Of a DNA stretch of 64,000 nt, positions 7,422 to 16,127 are shown piece by piece. The position numbers were made by a program, and so were the translations under genes. The stretch comes from Bacteroidales bacterium (GTDB lineage: Bacteria > Bacteroidota > Bacteroidia > Bacteroidales > GCA-2711565): positions 43,435-107,434 of the forward strand of contig JANQLW010000060.1 of NCBI GenBank assembly GCA_028280405.1. The letters are read 5' to 3'. How positions within the stretch are numbered: position 1 is the first letter of the stretch; every line of letters starts with the position of its first letter. The notes below the pieces were generated by a model. The model was not told where the DNA came from. It did no database searches and saw only the letters and a list, made by a program, of their open reading frames with translations.

Positions 7422-8486
7422 TTATTTATGTCTTTTAATCATAAAGAATCCAACTAATAAGCAGAATACAATACCTATGATCGTTGCATATTCACCATAA
7501 GGGCCTAATCCCTTAGGAGAACTTGACAGACCAAAGTTATGAGCAAAGCCAGCTCCAACGAGCATTCCAAGCACAAATACTCCGGAATCGGTATTTCCTT
7601 CGCCAGTCAATACAATTTGACGTCCCGGACACCCTCCAGCCAATACAAAAGCTAATCCTGAAAGTACCATACCTAAGAAATTCCAGATATGAAGGTTATG
7701 GGCAATCGGCTGGCCCTCAAATCCCATATTAAACTGACCAAGAATTAAGTTCATTACAAGGACTGTTACAAAAAATGCTGCAAGGCCCGTAAATAAGTGG
7801 AAGTTTCTAATGATAAAGATATCTCTTAAAGAGCCCATGGTACAAAAGCGGCTTCTTTGTGCAAGGTAACCAACGATTAGTCCCGCTCCCAAACTAATAA
7901 GCATAGGTGCATGCATAGCTCCCGGTCCTTTTGAACTAATCATAATTTTACCAAAATCAAAAGCAAACAGAAGAAATATTAACCCGAAAAAGCCCGGAAT
8001 AATGTAGCCTGATAATTTCCCTTCAGATGGCAATGCTCTACCCAGATTAAATCCTTTCTTAAGAAATAATGTTCCTATATAAATTCCTGTCGCCAATCCG
8101 GCAATTCCAAGGATTGCATTCAGATCTCCACCTGCTAATCTTAAAAAAGCTCTCCATGGACAACCCAAGAAAACCAATGCACCTATCATTGCAAAAGCTC
8201 CTAAAAAGAAACGAATGATGGCAGAGGAACCTCCTCTTGGTTTAAATTCTCCTTTAATAACAGAAATAATTAAAGCTCCGAAAAGTATTCCAATAATTTC
8301 AGGCCTTACATACTGAACAACACCGGCTTTATGTAAACCTATAGCACCTGCAATATCTCTTACAAAACAGGCCATACAAAATCCCATATTTGCAGGATTG
8401 CCCAGGTATTGTAAAAATGCAGCTATTCCACCGATAAAAACACCAGCGATAATAATGCCCCATTTTGATGCAAAAAAGTTTTTCAT
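7422..8486 (-). CDS. yedE: YedE/FdhT-type selenium metabolism membrane protein
   Basis: 354 residues with about nine or ten hydrophobic segments. Family marks are FCMACFVRDIAGAIGLH, LGCPWRAFLRLAGGD, the YeeE/YedE motif QRSRFCTMGSLRDIF, and AGGCPGRQIVLTGEGN with conserved Cys residues. The YeeE/YedE family includes thiosulfate channels, while the long YedE/FdhT branch co-occurs with selenium genes and is thought to move a selenium or sulfur species across the inner membrane. The adjacent TusA-domain gene is the usual partner. It is the first gene after the porin, from which it is separated by a 139-bp inverted-repeat element that may contain or limit its promoter. The substrate is not proven. 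Confidence 0.85.
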   Translation of the reverse strand: MKNFFASKWGIIIAGVFIGGIAAFLQYLGNPANMGFCMACFVRDIAGAIGLHKAGVVQYVRPEIIGILFGALIISVIKGEFKPRGGSSAIIRFFLGAFAMIGALVFLGCPWRAFLRLAGGDLNAILGIAGLATGIYIGTLFLKKGFNLGRALPSEGKLSGYIIPGFFGLIFLLFAFDFGKIMISSKGPGAMHAPMLISLGAGLIVGYLAQRSRFCTMGSLRDIFIIRNFHLFTGLAAFFVTVLVMNLILGQFNMGFEGQPIAHNLHIWNFLGMVLSGLAFVLAGGCPGRQIVLTGEGNTDSGVFVLGMLVGAGFAHNFGLSSSPKGLGPYGEYATIIGIVFCLLVGFFMIKRHK

Positions 8487-8504
8487 AATTTTTAATTTTT
8501 TGTA

Positions 8505-8643
8505 ATGAGTTTATCTAAAAAGTAACCATTAAAATAACTGTCCTCTGTCATGCTGAACTTGTTTCAGCATCTAAACCAGCTATTAAGATGCTGAAACAAG
8601 TTCAGCATAACGGTGGTTGATCATACTTTTTAGATAAACTCAT
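8505..8643. repeat. 139-bp nested perfect inverted-repeat element
   Basis: Outer arms ATGAGTTTATCTAAAAAGTA and TACTTTTTAGATAAACTCAT are perfect 20-bp inverted repeats. Inside is a second perfect 22-bp pair, TGCTGAACTTGTTTCAGCATCT and its complement. It fills almost the whole gap between the porin and yedE. The inner repeat is the same TGCTGAACTTGTTTCAGCA family seen at 50685 and, degenerate, at 63838. It has no transposase and resembles a MITE or a strong hairpin. Confidence 0.8.
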
Positions 8644-8649
8644 CATGGA

Positions 8650-9627
8650 CTAAATTTTAATTTCTAAATTCATAAATATCCCCGTCATATATTTTTGAGC
8701 TGCATCCTTTGGATTCCATCCCTGATAGTTAGGAGCAATCTTAACACCTTTTACCGGAGCGTATTCCAGGCCGATGATCAATATACTACCATCTTTAGCC
8801 AAATTCCATTCCATGTCCATGGCATCAGAAGAACTCAGTTTATCATATCTTCCGAAGATTTTTACTTTTTTACTTGCTTTATATGTTGTGTGGAATGAAA
8901 AACCATCCAAATCTTTATCAGCTGCATTAGTTGTATTTAACTGTTTGTTGTATTCCAAGCCAAAACTGATATCACCGGTTTTGTAACCAGCAAATAATGC
9001 AAGTGATTGTTGGTTTACATTATGTTTTTCAATGAAATCATAATAAGCTCTTAATGTAAGAGCTTTGACAGGATTTACTGTGACTCCTAATCCTACTCTT
9101 AAACTTGAATCTGCAGCTAGTTTTTTATATCCTTCTCCATTACTTAAAATAAAGTCTGCACTAAAAGCTTTTGAGAATTTATAAGCTACTCTAACACCAA
9201 GATCTGCACTTGAATTAAATTTATGTTGATTCTGGAATGTTTTATAAATATATCTGTACCCCCATGCTTTTCTCTGAAGTTCAAACTGAGTAGTTCCTAT
9301 TAAACCAAAGTCTACTTTAAAACCATTTTGTTTATAAGTTAAAAATGCATGCTTTAACAAAGCCGTCATTTCCAATCCGCCGACTTTTGGGTTAGCCACA
9401 TCCAAAGTGATTTTGCCTGAAAAATGCTTACTAAAATTGTATCCATAACCAAAATATGCTCTTTTAATTTCAAATGCATTGGCATTTTCCCCATCAGAAA
9501 ATGAAGAATGGAAGTTTGAAAATATTTTCACATTCACTTTTCCATTTGGTTTAAAATCCTTATCTGCTGCATTAGCTTGAATTCCTGCAAACAATGCTAA
9601 TATTAATAAAATGCTAAGTTTTTTCAT
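8650..9627 (-). CDS. Porin-like outer-membrane beta-barrel protein
   Basis: The ATG at 9627 gives a clean signal peptide (MKKLSILLILALFAGIQANA) and about 325 residues; the longer track start would overlap the upstream gene. The mature protein has alternating strands rich in aromatic and polar residues (FEIKRAYFGYGYNF, GLGVTVNPVKALTLRAYYDF, SFGLEYNKQLNT) and ends with strand-like NLEIKI. It resembles phosphate-selective-porin or OprO/P-like barrels. It probably forms an outer-membrane pore; the substrate is not visible. Position between a transglutaminase-like gene (11-nt gap) and yedE suggests it could admit the selenium or sulfur species handled by the island, but this is inference from order alone. 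Confidence 0.65.
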   Translation of the reverse strand: MKKLSILLILALFAGIQANAADKDFKPNGKVNVKIFSNFHSSFSDGENANAFEIKRAYFGYGYNFSKHFSGKITLDVANPKVGGLEMTALLKHAFLTYKQNGFKVDFGLIGTTQFELQRKAWGYRYIYKTFQNQHKFNSSADLGVRVAYKFSKAFSADFILSNGEGYKKLAADSSLRVGLGVTVNPVKALTLRAYYDFIEKHNVNQQSLALFAGYKTGDISFGLEYNKQLNTTNAADKDLDGFSFHTTYKASKKVKIFGRYDKLSSSDAMDMEWNLAKDGSILIIGLEYAPVKGVKIAPNYQGWNPKDAAQKYMTGIFMNLEIKI

Positions 9628-9637
9628 TGTCTTTGTA

Positions 9638-10606
9638 TTATTGCTGATTAGTTTTTTTGTAATTAAATGATTTTTCGACTTTATACTCCTTACCATTTAC
9701 TAAACAGTATGGATAAATAAAGAAGTTCAGGGTTTGGATATTTTTACTTCCCTTAACTTCAATATCTCTTCCCATTGTAAACTGAATACGGTCATAATCC
9801 AAATTTCCAAATAAGTATTCTTTTTTATGAGGATGTTTGCATGCTTCAGAAGCATCAACAGGAATCCAGCCTTTTCCATCAATGTAGAATTCAGCCCAAC
9901 AGTGATAACCCTTAACTTTGCTTTCTTTTACATTTTCAGGAAATGGAAATCCCATTGCAAAACGAGCAGGAATATCAATGGAACGGCACATGGCAATAAA
10001 TAAAGAATGAAAGTCAGTACAATTACCTCTACGCTCATCACAAACAAATATTACATCACCATTACCCCAGCCTTCACCGCTTTTATCATATTTTACACAA
10101 GAAACAATATGATCATAAATAGCTTTTGCCTGATTAAACTTTCCATTTACTCCTTTAATAACATCTTGAGCCTCTTTACGAATTTCATCTGTTATTAATA
10201 CTTTGGAACTTTCACCTAAATACATCTCAGCATTTTTCAATTTAGTTGCTTTGCCTCCATTTCTTTCGAAACGACTGGCTTTTACAGTTAGGTTTACATA
10301 ACCTCCTTTTTTAGCATCGGATTTTAGGTATAAGTATTTATTATTAAATTGTTTGTCCTTTTTAATTGAATATTTATAGTCTGTTTCAATACTAACATCA
10401 TTAATTTTTTGATAATTATCAGATTGAGGAATGGGAATCCATAATTCCATTGTATTTGATTGCCCCTCAAGTTGAGGAATTTTTACTTTATATGTAAATT
10501 CAAAATTATTAGATTCAACATTTGATTTTTTGGGACTAATAGCATAGCTATTCATCGTAATTAGTGCAACAGCACAAATAGTAAATACAGTTTTAATAGT
10601 TTTCAT
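9638..10606 (-). CDS. Exported transglutaminase-like (papain-fold) protein
   Basis: 322 residues with a signal peptide (MKTIKTVFTICAVALITMNSYA). The transglutaminase core is intact: Cys in RRGNCTDFHSLF, His in GYHCWAEFYI and Asp in GWIPVDASEA, the expected C-H-D triad. An N-terminal beta domain precedes it. Bacterial members act as peptidases or amide-modifying enzymes in the periplasm; the target here is unknown. It lies 11 nt upstream of the porin gene, so the two are likely one unit. A symmetrical TCACC-N5-GGTGA site lies about 140-160 nt upstream and is shared with the selenoprotein gene at 2839. Confidence 0.8.
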   Translation of the reverse strand: MKTIKTVFTICAVALITMNSYAISPKKSNVESNNFEFTYKVKIPQLEGQSNTMELWIPIPQSDNYQKINDVSIETDYKYSIKKDKQFNNKYLYLKSDAKKGGYVNLTVKASRFERNGGKATKLKNAEMYLGESSKVLITDEIRKEAQDVIKGVNGKFNQAKAIYDHIVSCVKYDKSGEGWGNGDVIFVCDERRGNCTDFHSLFIAMCRSIDIPARFAMGFPFPENVKESKVKGYHCWAEFYIDGKGWIPVDASEACKHPHKKEYLFGNLDYDRIQFTMGRDIEVKGSKNIQTLNFFIYPYCLVNGKEYKVEKSFNYKKTNQQ

Positions 10607-10747
10607 GATTAATTTTATAAAATGAATGAATAATGATTGATTAGTTTATATGTACAGTGTGGAATATACTGAAAATGAATTTTTCATGTATATCCTACAG
10701 CTTAATAAATAAAGGTAGCTTTGCTGTACACAGCTTATAAGGAAATC

Positions 10748-10768
10748 GGTCACCATTTGGGTGATCCT
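10748..10768 (-). promoter_or_regulatory. Candidate operator: inverted repeat TCACC-N5-GGTGA, second copy
   Basis: GGTCACC-ATTT-GGGTGATCCT is nearly two-fold symmetric and matches the site at 2904-2923 (shared AGGATCACC...AAAT...GGTGA on one strand). It lies in the 244-nt gap between selA and the transglutaminase gene. A shared regulator of the two minus-strand units is suggested; none is identified. Confidence 0.4.
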
Positions 10769-10850
10769 AATAGTGATAGATAATTGTTATTATTTATTAG
10801 AATAACAAATAAATTCAGCGACTGATATTTGGGGGCTCTTTCTTTCATGA

Positions 10851-12260
10851 CTAAAACACTTTTGTGTAAGCTTCCCTTACAATATTAGCAACTTCTTCTA
10901 TCCTATTTTCCTGAAGAGTCAAAACATCAAGATAAATATATCCACTCTTCAAATTCGTTAATATGGGCGTATCATGATTGAGCAATTCATGGAACAATTT
11001 CTTTGCTTTACCTTCCTGGCGTTCTTTTTTCTCTTTAAATTCAAGTTTTACAGAATAACTATCGATTTCAAGATCAGGAAGTGTACCTCCACCGTATTGG
11101 CCTTTACTTTTTGCAATACTGGATTCAATATTGAATTTTTCTAGAGATGATCTCAATTTTTCAGCTGTTTCTGATAAAAGCTCATCTGTCTTATTCAGCA
11201 TATTAAACAATGGATTGTATTTAAACAATTTCTCATCATTCAAATAATAACTGCAAGCTGTTTCCAATATCGTCAAAGTTGTTTTACAAACCCTTAAAGC
11301 ACGCATCATAGGATGCTTACGTAAAACATCAATATATTTCTTCTTACCTGCAATAATACCGGCCTGGGGACCACCCAATAACTTATCGCCACTAAAACAG
11401 ACGATATCTATTCCCTCTGCAATGGCCTGCTTCACATCCGGTTCATTTTTAAGTGCTTTTTCATCTACCTTTCGCAATAAACCTGAACCAATATCATATA
11501 CAAATGGGATATCTTGTTTTTTACTCAGCTTAACCAGCTCATCAATTTCAGCTTCATGAGTAAAGCCCTTTATCACATAATTGGATTTATGAGCCTTGAG
11601 AAACATGGCTGTATTCTCGGTAATGGCATTTTTATAATCATCAACTTTAGTCTTATTGGTAGTACCTACCTCAATCATTTTACAGCCGGAGGCAGCCATG
11701 ATATCAGGAACACGGAAGGAACCTCCTATTTCAATTAATTCGCCCCTGGAAATAATTACTTCTTTATCTCGTGCAAATGTTCTCAGAACAAACATTACTG
11801 CAGCGGCATTATTATTCACAACTAAAACATCTTCAGCACCTGTCAAAAATTTCAGAATTTCAGAAGCATGAACATTGCGTTGTCCTCGAGCTCCTTTTTC
11901 AAGATTAAATTCAAGATTATTATAACCAACTAAAACTTCAGAAATACTTTTTACCATTTCTTCACCTAAAGGGGCTCTTCCAAGATTGGTATGCAAAACG
12001 ATACCGGATGCATTGATTACAGGACATAAACTACGATCACCAACTTTCTTGGTTAATTTAGTAATACGAGCAATAATTATTTCATCATTAGGAAATGGTT
12101 TATCACTAAGAATATCTTGTCGGAATGTGGAAATGGTTTCCCTGCAGGCGTGTTTCACAAGGCTTTCTCCATAAAGAGCAATTAACTCTTTTACTTGTGG
12201 CTGACAAAGGAGTTTGTCAATACCCGGAAGATTTTTTAAAGCTTGTTTCTTTAAATCCAT
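10851..12260 (-). CDS. selA: L-seryl-tRNA(Sec) selenium transferase SelA
   Basis: 469 residues, the normal length. It carries family motifs HTNLGRAPLGEEM, VNNNAAAVMFVLRTF, RGELIEIGGSFRVPDI and VYDIGSGLL. The PLP lysine is in FSGDKLLGGPQAGII, and RALRVCKTTLTILE follows. SelA converts Ser-tRNA(Sec) to Sec-tRNA(Sec) in the cytoplasm using selenophosphate from SelD, which is not in this window. It lies 28 nt downstream of the tRNA-Sec gene, so tRNA and enzyme are probably co-transcribed. The gap of about 240 nt to the next gene suggests that the rest of the island has its own promoter. Confidence 0.97.
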   Translation of the reverse strand: MDLKKQALKNLPGIDKLLCQPQVKELIALYGESLVKHACRETISTFRQDILSDKPFPNDEIIIARITKLTKKVGDRSLCPVINASGIVLHTNLGRAPLGEEMVKSISEVLVGYNNLEFNLEKGARGQRNVHASEILKFLTGAEDVLVVNNNAAAVMFVLRTFARDKEVIISRGELIEIGGSFRVPDIMAASGCKMIEVGTTNKTKVDDYKNAITENTAMFLKAHKSNYVIKGFTHEAEIDELVKLSKKQDIPFVYDIGSGLLRKVDEKALKNEPDVKQAIAEGIDIVCFSGDKLLGGPQAGIIAGKKKYIDVLRKHPMMRALRVCKTTLTILETACSYYLNDEKLFKYNPLFNMLNKTDELLSETAEKLRSSLEKFNIESSIAKSKGQYGGGTLPDLEIDSYSVKLEFKEKKERQEGKAKKLFHELLNHDTPILTNLKSGYIYLDVLTLQENRIEEVANIVREAYTKVF

Positions 12261-12288
12261 AGTATTGTTTTAGCTGCAAATCCTTTTA

Positions 12289-12382
12289 GCAGAGAGGGCA
12301 GGGATCGAACCTGCCACAGTAAGTTTTATCCGTCTGTTACTGGTTTTGAAGACCAGATGAAACACCAGTTTCGTCCTCTCTG
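12289..12382 (-). tRNA. selC: tRNA-Sec (anticodon UCA)
   Basis: On the minus strand the sequence folds as a long tRNA. The acceptor arms are CAGAGAGG/CCTCTCTG. The D arm is GAAAC-TGGT-GTTTC with the 4-nt loop typical of tRNA-Sec. The anticodon arm is CTGGT-CTTCAAA-ACCAG, containing UCA. A long variable arm follows, then the T arm GCAGG-TTCGATC-CCTGC. The 3' CCA is not encoded. The exact ends are uncertain by one base, because the outermost pair may be C-G or the G may be the discriminator. UCA reads UGA, fitting the three UGA-containing genes. Confidence 0.93.
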
Positions 12383-12449
12383 GATTGTTGCAGATAACAA
12401 AAGTATAAATTTTTTTAATAAAAAGACTTAATTTTTTAAAAAGGGTGAA

Positions 12450-12827
12450 GTGGTGTGGGACATTCTAACACAAGAAGAAATGGACAATTGGATGTCACAG
12501 ATTGTGATATCCAATTCTGAAAAAATGGGATTTAGAAAAAAACCAGTGGTTTTTTCTGAACATGGAATAGCTATGTTATCAAGTATATTAAATAGCAAAA
12601 CAGCCATTGCAGTGAACATACAAATTATCCGCACATTTACCCGAATGAGGCAAATGATTTTGACAAATCAAGAAATTCTATCAAAACTGGATCAAATTGA
12701 AAAACAAAGTTTAAAAAATAAAAAAGACATTCAACTAGTTTTTAATTATTTGAAAAAATTGTTAATCCCTGCCGATCAAAAAAACAGAAAACCTATTGGT
12801 TATAAAAGAAAATTGAATAATAAATAA
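12450..12827 (+). pseudogene. N-terminally truncated ORF6N-domain protein
   Basis: 125 codons from a GTG. It matches the C-terminal two thirds of the ORF6N protein at 39662-40222: FSEHGIAMLSSILNSKTAIAVNIQIIR against FTEQGIAMLSSVLGSEIAVQVNIRIIR, followed by a similar helical region and the same IGYKRK ending. The N-terminal ORF6N core (REQKVMLDRDLAKLYNVETK in the intact copy) is missing. Just upstream is the tRNA-Sec gene, so the break falls within about 70 nt of the tRNA. It is most likely a remnant of a phage-type antirepressor-like gene. A GTG-started short protein cannot be excluded. Confidence 0.7.
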
Positions 12828-12830
12828 AGG

Positions 12831-14129
12831 TTAGAACCCAAACCTAGGATTTACAATGGAGCTAAACATGGAACCAAAGGAATAGCTGAACCCTAATAGC
12901 ACCATAAAGTTATACCCGGATTTTACTTGTTGTTGCCTAAGTAATAACTCTTCCAATGAAAGGTCTCCCCCTGCCAGATTGATCTGATTATTCGTAATGC
13001 TATAATTCCCGTTAATATTAAAAGAAAGCCCGCTAATTATTCTAAGATTAGCCCCAATATTGAAGTTCAAAGCATATAAGTCTTTATCCTTTAAATAGGC
13101 TTCATAAGAAAAGTTACCATAGATATTACCCCAGGTTTGATTTACACTGCCTCCAATACTTAATTGATGCTCCCAAACAATTTCGTCAGTTTCATCAAAA
13201 ATTGTTCTTTCAACATAATTAAATTTTGAAAAGCCAATCATATAAGAAACAGTCAATTTCTTTTTTGTAGAAACCTCATAATCAAAAATACTATACTCTA
13301 TAGCCGGTTTGATTGAATAATAAAAATCCCAGTTACTGTATGTAGAACTACCAGCATCTGCAAATGCGCCAACTGACCAATGATCACTAATACTGATTAC
13401 ATTTGTCATAGTAACTTCAGTCGTTTTTGCTATTGATGTAATATCGGTTTCTCCATAAGTAAAAACCGATTTATTATAACTATGACTAAGTCTGAATGAA
13501 AACTTATTTTTCTTTTTAACTTGTTTTACACTGATATTTCCACTTAACATATAGTTTTTGGAAGTTTCCTGTCCATATAAAGAACCATTCATCCCCAGGT
13601 TAAATACCCAGTTATTCCATTTATCTTTTGGAATTACAGGCTTTTTAACAGTTTCTTCTTTTTCTGCATTGGAACTACTATCATTTTGAATCAATTGCTT
13701 TTCCCATAAGTAGCTGTACTTTTCGTAATGCTTAGACCGAAAGCTCATTAATCCTTGAGTAAGGTTTAATAAAACAATATCTCTAATTTCACTTTCTGTA
13801 TCATTAGGAGATACAAAGAAAGTATACTTATGATAAATGTGTTTAAAATCACCTACACCCATATATTCCAGTTCATACTGGATTCCTCCGCTACCTGTTT
13901 GTTGAACTCTGGATTTAATATGAACATCTGCAAATTTCTGATCTCTGACAAAGTCAAAATGATTTAATTCTTTTCTCATATAATCCATATCAATTACGTA
14001 GCTATCAATAAAGAGCTTCATCTTAGGGATAAGTTTAAAAGGATTGGTATCAGTAGTATCATTTTTAACTTCTTGATTATAAGCTAAAGTACTAATGAAT
14101 AGAGTCAGTATTAATAATCTGATCTTCAT
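12831..14129 (-). CDS. Outer-membrane beta-barrel-like protein, function unknown
   Basis: The ATG at 14129 gives a signal peptide (MKIRLLILTLFISTLAYNQ); the track start 48 nt earlier has no signal. The product is about 432 residues. The first third (FIDSYVIDMDYMRKELNHFDFV, VHIKSRVQQTGSGG) resembles the periplasmic part of similar Bacteroidota proteins. The rest is a run of amphipathic beta strands (KFSFRLSHSYNKSVF, YGNFSYEAYLKDKDLYALNFNIGANL) ending NPRFGF, consistent with a barrel. I do not recognise a named family. It ends only 4 nt from the convergent ORF6N remnant. A gap of about 190 nt separates it from the upstream LytTR regulator gene, so co-regulation is possible but not shown. Confidence 0.7.
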   Translation of the reverse strand: MKIRLLILTLFISTLAYNQEVKNDTTDTNPFKLIPKMKLFIDSYVIDMDYMRKELNHFDFVRDQKFADVHIKSRVQQTGSGGIQYELEYMGVGDFKHIYHKYTFFVSPNDTESEIRDIVLLNLTQGLMSFRSKHYEKYSYLWEKQLIQNDSSSNAEKEETVKKPVIPKDKWNNWVFNLGMNGSLYGQETSKNYMLSGNISVKQVKKKNKFSFRLSHSYNKSVFTYGETDITSIAKTTEVTMTNVISISDHWSVGAFADAGSSTYSNWDFYYSIKPAIEYSIFDYEVSTKKKLTVSYMIGFSKFNYVERTIFDETDEIVWEHQLSIGGSVNQTWGNIYGNFSYEAYLKDKDLYALNFNIGANLRIISGLSFNINGNYSITNNQINLAGGDLSLEELLLRQQQVKSGYNFMVLLGFSYSFGSMFSSIVNPRFGF

Positions 14130-14322
14130 ATGTTTTTCTGCAATGTTTGGGTAAAGGTAAGGCTGTATAATATTCAAAAAAAACTAAATGTATTGAAATG
14201 TTAAAAACGAGTAATGAAATGATAGGTATTCAAGAATCAAGAAGCAGAAAAATACATAAACCAGTTTTGTACAGCTAAAAAATCAGAACAAAACTCCCGG
14301 ATCTACTAATGAAAATCGGTTA

Positions 14323-15090
14323 TCAGTTTCCTTCAAGCCACTGTTTAAAATCAGCTACTTTCTCGCGACTTACAATAATTTCTTTGTCTGTTTTAATAGC
14401 TTTTGGGTTTATTTTTAAGCGACTGTTTGAGTAAACACTTACATCTTCAATTTCATTAATATTGATGATGAATGTTCTGTTTACCCTAAAGAACATTGAA
14501 TCAGCGATCAGGTTGGTTAAATCTTCAAGGTTATAATCTATAATATATTTTTTATCCTGATTAGTAACTAAGAATACATTCCGGCCTTCAGCAAAGAACA
14601 ATGCAATATCTTCTGTATTTACTGAATGAATATGATTCCCAAGCCTCACTAAAAAGCGATCCTTTACTTTTTTCTGATTAAAAGATTCAGAAACTTTAGC
14701 CACTATTTCTGGGGGAAGTAAGGCAGATTGAAATGATTTAAGCTTGCTTAGTGCTTGAGATAAAGCTGTAAATGTAACTGGTTTAAGAAGATAGTCAACA
14801 CTATTTACTTTAAAAGCATCTATCGCATATTCATCATATGCCGTAGTAAAAATAATAGGTTTACTGATTTTTACCAGATTGAATATTTCAAAGCTTAATC
14901 CATCTGTTAACTGTATGTCCATAAAAATGACATCAACCTCCTGATCTCCATTATTACTAAACCATTTAACCGATTCAGCAACACTAGGTAACTTTGCAAG
15001 TATTTCAATTGTTGGGTCGTATTTTATCAAATACCTGCCAAGTTTTTCCTGAGCTAACTGTTCATCTTCTATAATAACAACTTTCATCAT
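14323..15090 (-). CDS. LytTR-family response regulator
   Basis: 255 residues. An N-terminal receiver domain has acidic residues near 8-10 and the phospho-acceptor Asp58 in VIFMDIQL. TTAYDEYAIDAFKVNSVDYLLKP follows. A C-terminal LytTR DNA-binding domain spans roughly residues 150-250 (FLVRLGNHIHSVNTEDIALFFAEGRNVF; FRVNRTFIININEIEDV). It should bind DNA when phosphorylated by a LytS-type kinase. It follows two kinase-like genes with a short gap of 11 nt, so all three are likely one operon. The target is unknown; the downstream outer-membrane protein gene is one candidate. The start may be either of two adjacent ATGs. Confidence 0.9.
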   Translation of the reverse strand: MMKVVIIEDEQLAQEKLGRYLIKYDPTIEILAKLPSVAESVKWFSNNGDQEVDVIFMDIQLTDGLSFEIFNLVKISKPIIFTTAYDEYAIDAFKVNSVDYLLKPVTFTALSQALSKLKSFQSALLPPEIVAKVSESFNQKKVKDRFLVRLGNHIHSVNTEDIALFFAEGRNVFLVTNQDKKYIIDYNLEDLTNLIADSMFFRVNRTFIININEIEDVSVYSNSRLKINPKAIKTDKEIIVSREKVADFKQWLEGN

Positions 15091-15101
15091 ATTTTTTAAG
15101 T

Positions 15102-16127
15102 TTACGATACGAGTTGAAGTTTTGGTAAAGTTAAAATTCTTTTATTTCCATCTTCTTCTGAAATTTCAATTCTTTTTTCACTGTATATGGAATAGGCTCT
15201 TATAATTTCCGATAAATTATTTTGATTAAAGCCTTTGGAAATTCTGTCTTTAGACCTGTATTGTATGTATAAAGTATCATTAACATCTCTTAATTCTATT
15301 TTCAATTTCAGGTTTGCAGAAATAATGGTACTCCTAACAATTTCACCCATTATTATTAATAAAGAGCCTGGGACCACAAGAAAATCAGATTGTATAGACA
15401 TATCAAATTGAATATTTCTGTAAGGTAACTGATTAAATAGATGTTCCAGTTCTTTCAGGGCTCCTACCTCTTCTTCAATCGATATCAATTGTTTGGATTT
15501 ACTTGCCAATACATGGCGGTAAATAGTAGACAAACAATCGATGAATTCATCTGCTTTATCTTTATCATTCTGAATCAATACAATTAAAGATTCAAAGCTT
15601 TCTAATAATAAGCTAGGGTTTATTTCATTCTTGAACTGAGAAAAGTCCTTTTCAATATTCTGCTTTATCAAAATCTCATTTTCCAGATTTCTTGTATTGA
15701 CTTTATACAAATACTGATGGCTAATGAACAGAAAGTTATAAATCAGCATCAATCCACTAAAAATTGCATTAAACCGCACCAATTCCTGCATGATAGGATT
15801 ATATCCAATTACAAATATGAAATACAAATAAATAGATATGGTAACAACGATGATACACAGAAATATTGAGAATACAATTTGTAGCACCATACCAATTGCT
15901 ATTGAAAACATTTGAGGTAATCTATTAAAAAACAGCAACCAGGCCCTTGAGAACTCCTGAACGATATAAGCTAAACCAATACTAAAATACAGTTCTTCTC
16001 CCAGAAACTGCTCCTGTATTTGGGTAACATTATTACTAATCATTAATAATAGCATATAAACTATAATCCCGGTAAAAACAGGGCTTAATAATCTGAACAA
16101 CGGCTGATGAATAAATAATTTCTTCAT
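15102..16127 (-). CDS. LytS-like membrane protein with degenerate kinase domain (pseudokinase)
   Basis: 341 residues. Several membrane segments lie in the first 140 residues, then a His_kinase-like region. The phospho-acceptor site, normally P-H-F-L-F-N, reads INPSLLLESFES, with Ser172 in place of His. The ATP-binding N-box, normally ENAVKH-like, reads MGEIVRSTIISA. It therefore should not autophosphorylate or bind ATP in the usual way. The start overlaps the preceding intact kinase gene by 4 nt and the response regulator follows 11 nt later. A likely role is a partner or modulator of the active kinase. Loss of both sites, in an otherwise intact reading frame, argues for a maintained non-catalytic role rather than decay. 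Confidence 0.8.
   Translation of the reverse strand: MKKLFIHQPLFRLLSPVFTGIIVYMLLLMISNNVTQIQEQFLGEELYFSIGLAYIVQEFSRAWLLFFNRLPQMFSIAIGMVLQIVFSIFLCIIVVTISIYLYFIFVIGYNPIMQELVRFNAIFSGLMLIYNFLFISHQYLYKVNTRNLENEILIKQNIEKDFSQFKNEINPSLLLESFESLIVLIQNDKDKADEFIDCLSTIYRHVLASKSKQLISIEEEVGALKELEHLFNQLPYRNIQFDMSIQSDFLVVPGSLLIIMGEIVRSTIISANLKLKIELRDVNDTLYIQYRSKDRISKGFNQNNLSEIIRAYSIYSEKRIEISEEDGNKRILTLPKLQLVS

Noticed and set aside
9638-9696. Overlap of porin and transglutaminase genes
   Set aside because: The overlap vanishes when the porin start with a proper signal peptide at 9627 is used.
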